Source: Phialocephala subalpina (lineage: Eukaryota; Ascomycota; Leotiomycetes; Helotiales; Mollisiaceae). From it: a stretch of 64,000 nucleotides of DNA. The position numbers were made by a program, and so were the translations under genes. A model generated the notes under the pieces. It ran no database searches. It was not told the origin of the DNA and saw only the letters and a list, made by a program, of their open reading frames with translations. Below, piece after piece: positions 54,895 to 64,000 of this stretch (within the stretch, counting starts at the first letter, position 1; each line of letters begins with the position of its first letter). Location: contig FJOG01000014.1 in assembly GCA_900073065.1 (NCBI GenBank), positions 1,352,803 to 1,416,802 of the forward strand, written 5' to 3'.

Positions 54895-55871
54895 GCTTTC
54901 TCGACATTGGTACCTCAAAAAATCTCTTTTGTTGCATTTGGTTGCGGGTCTTGGTTGGAATCGGAGGTGTTGGTTCGGTATTTACATTGATGGTTGTCTG
55001 GAGTGGTGGATAGGATAGATTTTATATAGATATCAAGGAAAAGTGACATTTCCTGCACTTGCGTAATCTCTTGATATAATTCCCTGTGATATTCCATGAG
55101 TTGATGTGTTCGATATGACATGTATCTGTCGCGGTGCTTTGCATAATACCGTACAAGCCACGACTTCCTTGGAAATGGCCTTTTGAATGTCCCCAGCTTT
55201 CTGGGTGATTTGAAATAGGAGCAGAAATGATTGAGAAGTGCGAGGATCTAGAAGGTATATGTAGTGAAGGACCTCGTTTGAAATCAGGAGCCGAACCTGC
55301 TCAAATCAACTCCTTCCTCGGGACCGAGCTCATCCATACCAGCCGAGTACAAATGCGGAAGGATGATTCCGATGCAGAACCCTCAATGTTCCAGACTCCG
55401 TGGAACATTTTGACGGGCGAGTATGCATATTAAGTTGGAAGATGAGGTTAACGACTGAAACACGGATTTCAGCTGATGGTCACAGTCATTGAAAGAGTAA
55501 CAAGATGTAACGAATGCCGAACGAAACCAAGAACGTAGCTCTCGCGCAATCTTAAGGAAACCCCGTTGAGTTCGAAATCAACGCAGCCACTATGTAAAAA
55601 GGAACTCGGTACTGTAGATTGGCTCTCGCGAAGTCAAGACAAAGCGGGCCGTCAAAGTCCCGAGTATCTTGGAATATTCGAAATTCTATCGATCCGAATA
55701 CGTGAAAACGGGACATCAACGTTGTAAAATGGAGGACACTCGTCCATGGCTAGTATGGGGTTCCCGCATCTCGAACGAAATTTCTATGTAGCAACAAAAC
55801 GATTGCGTAACGACGGCTTCCAAAATTGCATGCTTTTGCGAGATAGTTATATCCAAACACTTTTAACTCCA
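54895..55871. other. Convergent intergenic region
   Basis: 3' flanks of the small secreted protein and cupin genes. No supported gene or repeat; a short open frame at 55227-55433 has no recognised family. Confidence 0.5.
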
Positions 55872-56519
55872 TCATTGTCCCATACCCAATGGGCTCAACA
55901 ACCAACTCAACTCTTCCGCTTTCGTGCTGCCCACAAGCTCTTTCAGGTGTTCCGGGGCCAAGAAGTCGTGATCACAATACTCGAATCCAGGAACGACGAC
56001 CTCGCTGATCAAGAGTCCTCGGCTCTCCTTGCCATTCTCTTCATCCGGAAGCAAGAAAGAAGCTTTGAACTTCCCTCCTTCTACTATCCATTGGAGCCTT
56101 TCACCCTTCTCGACGTTCTGCCCAACGACAAAAGTCTCAATCCTCTTCTGTGACCCCTCCTCATCAGCATGAATGATTACGTAGCGACCGCGCCCTCGAT
56201 GAAGCGTGTGGACAGTACGGCCCTTATTCCTGTGAAATCCGCCTTGCGGTCCATTCTCGGTAAGCAGGTAGAATATCGTCGTTGACGAATTTCGTAATCC
56301 TGGGGTGAAGCCCGGTCGTTGCGGAGCCAGCGCCGAGGTCGACGATTTTGAAGATGGAAATGGCGAGGGGACAGTCTCTGGTGCGCGGTCTGTCTCTTTG
56401 AAGAATCCTCCTTCAATGTGTGGCTCGAGGCTCAGAGCTTTGATGAGTGATTGGATAGATGCTCTTTCGGGAGCATCGGAGGAAGCGTGAAAAGATGGTG
56501 TGAAGACTGACGACATCAT
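55872..56519 (-). CDS. DUF985 cupin-fold protein
   Basis: A single exon encodes 215 aa starting at one of two adjacent ATGs (56519/56516). IQSLIKALSLEPHIEGGFFK is the conserved opening of the DUF985/RmlC-like cupin family, with the ETDRAP segment after it. STTIFYLLTENGPQGGFHRN and LHRGRGRYVIIHADEEG form the first cupin motif. QWIVEGGKFKASFLL and VVPGFEYCDHDFLAPEHLKE form the second (the GF-D-F signature). The yeast relative YML079W binds a small ligand, but no reaction is known. There is a ~20-residue Ser/Pro insertion after EGGFFKETDR. Likely cytosolic. Confidence 0.85.
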   Translation of the reverse strand: MMSSVFTPSFHASSDAPERASIQSLIKALSLEPHIEGGFFKETDRAPETVPSPFPSSKSSTSALAPQRPGFTPGLRNSSTTIFYLLTENGPQGGFHRNKGRTVHTLHRGRGRYVIIHADEEGSQKRIETFVVGQNVEKGERLQWIVEGGKFKASFLLPDEENGKESRGLLISEVVVPGFEYCDHDFLAPEHLKELVGSTKAEELSWLLSPLGMGQ

Positions 56520-57358
56520 GAATAAAGAGCTTGCAGTTTAGCCTTCAAAGATCTATAACAACATGAAAGATATAAATGATCGATCTATTGTAGGACTACA
56601 ACAAGCGACCGTGCTGTATATCGATATACTAAGATAAAAGACAGAGGCTCAAGGTGTCATAAACTACTCCGTACGGAATAGACATGGTGCATGACCGGGA
56701 TGAGATAAGCACGGCCGGTGTAAGATAAGCAAATGAAAGTGGCAGAAAACATGTTTCTTTTGAGAGGAGAAGCTCCTTGTGCTTAACAGATATAAAGGAA
56801 TTATTACCGTTCCAGAAGGAGACGGTAGAAGGAAGCTCCCCTAGTGATGCGGGGTGAATAATAAAATATGTTAAAGAATAAATAGATTAATGAGGGGGAA
56901 GCTTCAACGGCTTTCTGTGAGAGAGGAAAGAACAAAGCCACTTTTGAACACGGCAATACCCTACTGTTCATGCAAATAATATAAATGAAATAAATGACCT
57001 GACAATCATATGGGAATTTAAAAGGAGGTTGGTGTAACTCTAGACTCGAAGTCCTATTTACGGTTAGCTCATGTCACGCTCGCAAGTATAAGCGACTTTT
57101 GGCAGGATGCCCGAAGCACCCTTCTAGAACTATTGATTCCGATCGCTTTCTCCTTTTCTCCCATTGCAGCTCATTGTTCAGATGTGTGCATTTACGACTT
57201 ACGACTAGAACGATCATCACGAGCCTGTACATTCTCCTGGATGCATTGTATAATCTTGTAACTCTATTTCTCCACTGTGGTTTCACTTTTCATCTGGACA
57301 TTTGTTGGCACCGGAAGCTTCACCATTCGCAGCATTTTCTGATTTATCACATCACAAC
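56520..57358. other. Divergent intergenic region
   Basis: It holds promoters of the cupin and ArfGAP genes. AT-rich at 56560-57010. No supported gene. Confidence 0.5.
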
Positions 57359-59533
57359 ATGTCGGGAACTTTGAGCAAAAGACAGCGTAGGTCTCTCCAT
57401 GCTGTTGATGTGATTACAACTGACATTGATCTGCAGAGGCGCGCAACGAACGTACCCTTCAAGATCTCATCAAAAATGTACCTGGAAACAGTGTCTGCGC
57501 GGACTGCAACGCGCGAAATCCAGGATGGGCGAGCTGGAGTGTGAGTGAATATTCAAGATCGGTTTGAAACACACATACTTATACCTAGTAGTTGGGCATC
57601 TTCCTGTGTATGCGGTGCGCCGCTCTGCATCGGAAGCTTGGGACACACATCACGAAGGTCAAATCATTGAGCATGGACTCATGGTCGAATGAACAAGTTG
57701 AGGTACGTCGCAGATCGTACACCAGATTGAATGGGGTCTAATATCTAGCAGAACATGAAGCGTGTTGGAAATGTTGCTTCAAATAGAATATACAACCCTC
57801 AGAATGCGAGACCTCCAATTCCTATTGACGCCGATGAGGCCGACTCAGCGATGGAGAGATTCATCAGACAGAAGTATCAAGAGAGAGCTGTGACAGCACA
57901 AGCACGGAATAATACTGGAAGCACGAATTCAGACGATCAGCCACCGCCTCTGCCGCCGAAGACTGGAAGCAGATTTGGCTTTAGATCAGCCTCCTCCATC
58001 TTCCCACTGTCTTCGAAGCATAAACGCGAAGCAGAGCTACCACAGCAGCAATCGCCATCGCCACCGAGGACCAAGCCGTCCCGAATATTTGGTACTTCAG
58101 TGGGATCAGATAGCAAGGACGATTTGGAACTAAAAATGACTAAGCTGCGAGACATGGGGTTCACCGACGAGCGCAGGAATATGGCAGTCTTGAAGGGATT
58201 AAGTGGCAATCTCGAAAAGTCTATCGAAACCCTGGTTCGTCTTGGAGAAGGCGGTGGATCTACAACAGCTGCCAGGGAACCTTCGCGATCACGGACACCG
58301 ACGAGTGCTGGAATATCGATCAATCGAACACGAGAATCAAGCTCGACGAAGGTGTCAACCAATCCGTGGGAAGCTCTCGACGCTCCGCCACCAGTAGCGC
58401 AACCTCAGTCCTCCCAATCGACTGGTTCTATGGCTCAGTCACAGAACCAGATGATGGGCAATAATCCATACGCCCAGCAGAGCCAGAATTCGAATCCTTT
58501 CGGTCTTGCCCCATCGCAATCTCAATACAATCTCAATCAAGCCTTCCAGAACATGTCTGTGTCATCCTCTCAACCACCACTTTTCCCTCATCATACAGGA
58601 GGTTTCCCTGGACCACAGCCCAACCAGCATCAACAACTCTACCAATCATCCATGACGCCGCCTGTTCCTTCTCTACCCCAGCAATATTATCCGCCAGTGA
58701 TCTACGAGAATTCTATACAGCAGCCGCAGCGGAATAACAGCTACAACCCTTTCATGCAGCAATCACAACAACCTCCAGCGCTGAACACCAATGTTCCCAG
58801 CAATCCATACATGCAGCAAATTTCGACTCCCCAAAGCCTCTACCAGAGCCCTATGGACCAGTCACCACAACAGCAGTTCCCTTCGTCTTCACCCTTCTAC
58901 CAAAATGGTGCTCAACAGATGAACCCGTATCTCAACCAAGCGGCTCAAACCAATACCCAGCAGCAGATGAATCCTTTTCTCCAGAACCAGAACCCCTCAT
59001 CACATCAAGCCCCTCAGCAGATGTCTGGCTTCCAATCATCACAGTCTCCTCCACAGCAACAATCTCAGCAGCTATTTAACTTTCAGTCGCAATACCGCCA
59101 GCAAACGATGCCCCTGATGGCACAACCGACTGGGAAGGCCGATAAAAGGAGCATTCTGGATCTCTACAATTACCCTCAATTAGCACCTACGCCTATGCAA
59201 CAACATCAGCAAGTTTCCCAGCAGCAGGAGCAAGCTCCAGCCCATAATTTAGCGGCGCCAGGGGCCCAGAATGCATTCCAGCAACAGCAAAGAAGTGTTT
59301 CGAGTCCTCTGGCCCAGCATTCAGCCGGTAGCAGAAATCCATTCGCATCAAGTGGAGGAAGCACAACGCAAGGCACAGGAGATACGGTAGGGCAGATGCC
59401 AACTTTTGCACCGATCCAGAATGGATCACGGCATGTCAGTCAAGAGAGCATGAGCATCGACACTGGAGGCTGGACGAATGGTCGACACTCTCCAGACGCA
59501 TGGGGATCAATTAGCGCAAGATCTACGAGATAG
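57359..59533 (+). CDS. ArfGAP-UBA protein with Gln/Pro-rich tail (Gts1/Ucp3 type)
   Basis: Four exons: 57359-57386, 57437-57540, 57592-57702 and 57752-59533, giving 674 aa. The ArfGAP zinc finger is complete: Cys30, Cys33, Cys50 and Cys53 (CADC, CMRC), followed by [18 protein letters not shown] with the arginine finger region, then WSNEQVENMKRVGN. A proline-rich PPPLPPK stretch precedes a UBA domain near residues 205-245 ([20 protein letters not shown]). The remaining ~400 residues are rich in Gln, Asn, Pro and Ser with many QQ pairs, prion-like in composition. Yeast Gts1 and fission yeast Ucp3 share this layout. The role is Arf GTPase activation in vesicle traffic or endocytosis. Confidence 0.9.
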
Positions 59534-60282
59534 CATCAATGAATACATCTTGAAGGGAGTTATGACTCCGAGCTATGATTATTTTCATTCTCATATGAGG
59601 TTTTTGCGACGGTTGTATGGGTTTCGAACTCTCGTGACACGGATCCCTTCAATTCCGCTACGCCCAAAACCGCATCCGGATTCCGGATCCGAGCATCATA
59701 GCGGCGGCCCAATACGTGTTGGCGTCATCGGATTTCATCGGCAAACACAAGAAGACGGGATGAAAAAAGTTACTTAAAAATATCAGGTCATGATAACTTT
59801 TCGTTGAGCAGATCCGGATCTCAGGTCTGATCATCAATCCTCTCAGCTCCACATACGTGAGAAGGGCCGAGAAGCATGCATCAAGAAATGCGGGATGAAT
59901 TCCCAAGATCTTCCCCGCAGCGGGGCAGGTATGCACGAACAAGGCAGCTCCCTCGAAACCTGGTTCTTACCAGCCAACACAAACTTTGGACGATTCTTGT
60001 AGCCAGTGCTAGCAGTGCAGCTCTTGGAAGCCACTTGGAAGCCACACCGTCCTGACGATCAGTTTGCCAAAATGACCCCGGTTCACGTCATGGTGCAAGT
60101 GCTCGGAGCGAACCTGAGGAACCTTATTATATGATTATTAATGACGGGGTAGCTCCCATGATGTGTTTGTGTCGAGGAAGATTTCTAGGCGAAGCTATTT
60201 GTTAAACCTCGAAGGGAACGGGACCTTCGTTCACTTTCATCGTCATTTAGCACTCCATCAATTGTCAAGAATAGCACGCACA
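59534..60282. other. Intergenic region
   Basis: 3' UTR of the ArfGAP gene and promoter of the trehalase. A small palindrome-like ATCCGGATTCCGGAT occurs near 59675-59690. No supported gene. Confidence 0.5.
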
Positions 60283-63200
60283 ATGGCACCATTAACGAGG
60301 CTGCTGTCTGCGATTGTCCTCCTGGGCTTGGGAATCCAGGCTGCGACTGATTTCTCTGTCACAGGCAGTGGAATTTACGAGTGGAATCAGAGTGATTGGT
60401 CGTTGACGGCGACGAAATACATCCCAGGGCAGTACCAGTCTCGGATGTCCCTCGCAAATGGGTGAGTGAAACTGAACTCTTCCTCATCAATTGTCCTACG
60501 CTGACTTGAACAGCTATGTTGGAGCTTCACTGGCAGCTGCAGGACCATTCTTCGAAGTCGACGTCAATCAGACCGATCCTAATGGCATCCAGCCTAGCAA
60601 TGGATGGCCACTGTCCGATACCAGAATCTCCTTCTCTACCATCTCCGGCTTCTACGACGTCCAGGAAAACGGGACAGGCACCAATTACCCATGGCTCAAT
60701 CAATATGGTTGGGAGTCTTTCATCAGCGGAATACCACACCCAACGGCGATCATCTTTGCTTTCGGCGACGCCTATCTCGATGCCACAGTTTCCAACACCA
60801 CCCTCTCGAACTTTGCCTCGAAAATTTCTTTCAGTGCGGGTGTGGGATCATGGTCTTACACTTGGAGTCCGGAAAGCAGTACTACTTCGTTCAATGTCTC
60901 TTACACAGCTCTTTTTAGCAGAGCGCGACCCAATGTTGTTGCTGTTGAAGCAAGCATCACGCCCTCGGCAGATATTTCTGGAACAGTTACGGATCTGCTG
61001 GACGGCTCGAGTGCCGTGCGGTCATATCTTAATGCGAAAGGATTGGATAACAACGGAAGCACGATTTACACTTCAGTTCATCCCAATGGATTGGCAAATA
61101 TAACTGGATATGTAGTCTCCGGTGCCAACTTTTCGAATGCCTACACCAACTTGAGCTCTCGAGCTCTAGCAAGCGGGTCATTTGTCGGTGACAATTCCAC
61201 GACAATTGGACAGACATTCAACATCAGCCTCAAGGCAGGAGAGACTGCCACATTCTACAAGATCGTTGGCGTGGCATCAAACGACAAATTTCCAGACCCA
61301 GAAGAAACAGCCAGAGCAGCGCAATCAGCAGCACAAGAAGATGGCTGGGATACACTTCTAACCGAGCATATTGCAGCTTGGGGAGAGATCCTAACTCCTG
61401 ACAGCGTGGACAATTTCACCGACCCAGTTACTGGCTTGCTTCCGGACAATGAGGATGTTCAAATCCTTCAAATCGCTTCAGTGGCCAACACCTACTATCT
61501 TCTTCAGAGTCTTCAACCTGATGGTTCGGGATTGAACGATAACAGCGTTTCTGTTGGCGGCCTTGTATCGGACTCTTACGCAGGCTTGGTTTTCTGGGAT
61601 GCTGATTACTGGATGGGTCCTGGTCTCAACCTCGCATTTCCTGGCTACGCTAAGCAGATCTCCAATTTCAGAGTCAAGCAACATCCACAGGCTCTTGCGA
61701 ACGCTGCGTTCAATAACTATCCGAACGGCTCCGCACTTTATTCCTGGACTGCGGGTCGATATGGAAACTGTACTGGTACAGGGCCATGCATTGATTATGA
61801 GTATCATCTGAACTATGATATTGCATTCAATCTCCTACAGCAGTACAACATCACAAACAACGAAACTTGGTTTAACAATGGCCCAAGACAGGTGATCGAG
61901 AGCGCAGCTATTATGACGGGACATTTGTTGCAGTACAACGAGACGACACAATCATACTGGCTTCACAATATGACAGATCCAGACGAGTACGCCAACAATG
62001 TCGACAATGGAGCCTTCACAATCGCTTCAGCGGCCGAGTTACTAAAACTTGCGAACGCATTGAGAGTGCAAGAAGGACTAGAGGTCAATTCGACTTGGGA
62101 AGCTCAATGGCAAGGCATTGACTTCCCAACCGCACCATCAAATATCACGAAAGAGTACCTGACAATGAACAACAGCGTTGCGGTGAAGCAGGCAGATGTG
62201 GTGCTTCTCACATATCCGCTCGATTACGGAGAAAACTATACAGCTGAAGACAAGCTGCTTGATCTTGACTACGTATGTTCTCCTTCCCTCCTTAGAAATG
62301 CTTACTAACATTCGCAGTATGCAAACAAGCAATCTCCAAACGGCCCAGCAATGACCTACTCAGTCTTCGCAGTAGACGCCAACGCCCTCTCCCCCTCCGG
62401 CTGCTCAGCCTACACCTACACCCTCAACGGCTTCCTCCCCTACCTCCGAGCGCCCTTCTTCCAATTCTCCGAACAAGCCGTCGACGACGTAACCCTGAAC
62501 GGGAACACTAACCCCGCATTCCCCTTCCTGACCGGCCACGGAGGCGCAGACCAAGTCGTACCGTTCGGCTACTTGGGAATTCGAACCGATCAACCAATGC
62601 TGTACATCAATCCTTCCCTCCCACCTCAAATTCCCTTCGTCAAAGTTCGAACATTCCATTACGCAGGCGCCACTTTAAGCGCTAGCTTGAACTCCACACA
62701 CACGAACATCACCCGTATCTCTACACCCTCTTCCTCCGGACTCATCGACAAATATCAGAACGGCACATTTCCATTCACAGTCGGAACCCCCAACTCTGCC
62801 TCCTCCGACTCAACTTACTCCCTAGCAATAAACCAAACAATCTCAGTCCCAAATCGCCTATACTGGCAATCCCTCACTTACGCTGGAAATATCCTCCAAT
62901 GCCAACCCGTGACATCAGAAGATGCATATGCAGCCGGTCAATTCCCAACAGCAGCGATCGACGGCGCCACCGCAACACGTTGGCAACCAGCATCTAACTC
63001 CTCCGCTTCCCTCCTCGTGAACCTAACCTCTATCCCTTCAACTCCAATCTCAGGCCTATTCTTTGACTGGGGTGCACGACCACCAAAATCAGCTATCGTT
63101 TACATAGGAAATACGACGGATGGGGAGAGTTTGTTTGGGAATGAGATCATCATTTCTGTGGCGGGCATTGTGCCTAGTTTGCCGTTCAATGAGACGGCGG

Positions 63201-63367
63201 CGGCGACGAGTAATGAGGAGATTGTGCCGGTGACGGGGAATACGACGACGCTTGCTGTTGAGGGTGGTGCGTGGACTGGGAGTTATGTTAGGTTGGAGAT
63301 TGAGGGGTGTTGGGAGGAGGATGGGCAGGGTGCTACCGTTGGAGAATTCGTTGTCATCGGAGGTTGA
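60283..63367 (+). CDS. Acid trehalase (GH65), secreted or vacuolar
   Basis: Three exons: 60283-60461, 60514-62272 and 62318-63367, giving 995 aa. MAPLTRLLSAIVLLGLGIQA is the signal peptide. The GH65 N-terminal beta domain begins LANGYVGASLAAAGPFFEVD. The catalytic barrel contains VFWDADYWMGPGLNLAFP and YEYHLNYDIAFNLLQQY, where the family has its general acid Glu. GHGGADQVVPFGYLGIRTDQ lies in the C-terminal barrel region. The last ~170 residues (AAIDGATATRWQPAS) resemble an F5/8-type discoidin module as in fungal acid trehalases. Many NxS/T sites suggest heavy N-glycosylation. The enzyme splits trehalose into two glucose outside the cytosol. Confidence 0.93.
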
Positions 63368-64000
63368 TACTCTTCAATTTTTTTTGGTAGCTTGCATGAT
63401 CTTACGAAAAATGGATAGGATTCTATATGGCTTATGAATACTCTGACACATTTTTGATCTCAGGTGATCGCCGTTGGAGATGATACAATATCAAAGTCTG
63501 TGTAGATTCTTTGATCACCGGTCTTGCCCAGGACCCACGATCAGATCAACCCGAAATTCGGTCCTCCTTTCTCTCCCCACCTTTCTTATTAGCCATCTCT
63601 TGAAGCTACCCCATTGCCTTGTGCATTAACCTCAACCACATCCATTTGCCTCCCTAGCTTCCGGTGTCTGAAAAGAGGGACATACCAAAGTGCCGAGAAT
63701 CTAGGTACACTCATGAAGATTTGAGTCTGGTAGCCGAGGATCCAAGCATAACTTATGCCATAGTCTCTCAAACGTCTCATCTGATCTTGCTCGGAGTTCA
63801 GCTCTAGTTTCCTTTCCAAACTCCCGAAAAGTGTGGGACAATTGTATGCTTTGAGTCCAGTAATCTAACTCTAGCACAATGCTTGTTTCGCCTTTTTGGA
63901 TATTCATGTTATATACCCCATGGATCTTGAATTAGCGTGCACCTAGAGTTATCATCCATGTTTGAAATATTATCTGTGAGGAATTCCTGGCGAAAAAAGC
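63368..64000. other. 3' flank of the trehalase gene to window end
   Basis: No supported gene. Short minus-strand open frames (63589-63907) overlap each other and match no family; one could belong to a gene starting beyond the window. Confidence 0.4.

Noticed and set aside
1..64000. tRNA, rRNA or CRISPR features
   Set aside because: By eye I found no paired A/B box with a cloverleaf, no rRNA-like segment and no regularly spaced short repeats; tRNAscan-SE and Infernal would settle it.

Overview
The window is nuclear DNA from a filamentous ascomycete (Pezizomycotina). Genes have several short introns (about 45-120 nt, GT...AG, CTRAC-like branch points). Families typical of this group are present: a Zn2Cys6 regulator, DUF3425, a LaeA-like methyltransferase, an ascomycete laccase with a C-terminal DSGV plug, and a GH65 acid trehalase. 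A retrotransposon carries the C-to-T/G-to-A signature of repeat-induced point mutation (RIP). The order (possibly Helotiales) cannot be fixed from sequence alone. One assembly gap (14532-15050) and one isolated N (30328) are present. No tRNA, rRNA or CRISPR array was recognised.

Layout. 1-6.9 kb is conserved core: the 3' part of a DUF3425 gene, an ERCC6L2-type Snf2 ATPase, and a Tpt1-like protein that has lost most catalytic residues. 7-14.5 kb is a decaying accessory block: an unassigned minus-strand remnant, a Zn2Cys6 regulator with two TGA stops and a frameshift, an intact nucleoside hydrolase, a broken 5-formyltetrahydrofolate cyclo-ligase-like gene, and the C-terminal half of a sugar-type MFS transporter. 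15.05-24.2 kb is an AT-rich transposon island. It holds a TIR element containing a probable solo LTR, then a complete 8.37-kb Ty3/Gypsy chromovirus (171-bp LTRs, 5-bp TSD, gag, pol with chromodomain). The chromovirus carries a third, unrecognised ~650-codon reading frame downstream of pol. Its interior is full of TAG/TAA stops while both LTRs look almost untouched.

25.7-38.4 kb carries ordinary genes: an MFS transporter, an NmrA-like protein, a secreted repeat protein, a DOMON/cytochrome b561 protein, an unknown gene and a Gfo/Idh/MocA oxidoreductase. A near-perfect 75-bp-arm palindrome lies between the first two. 39-42.5 kb holds two related, broken homeodomain-like genes and a 249-bp MITE with a 5-bp TSD. 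42.8-64 kb holds an MFS transporter with a 17-nt exon, a SAM methyltransferase, a PLP decarboxylase, a laccase, a small secreted protein, a DUF985 cupin, an ArfGAP-UBA protein and an acid trehalase.

The intact genes do not form one obvious pathway. Laccase, acid trehalase, the DOMON-b561 protein and two small secreted proteins point to extracellular redox and sugar metabolism. The methyltransferase, decarboxylase, MFS transporter and laccase (42.8-53 kb) sit close together and could be loosely co-functional, but no backbone synthase is present. Exon boundaries were derived by hand from splice motifs and reading-frame continuity.
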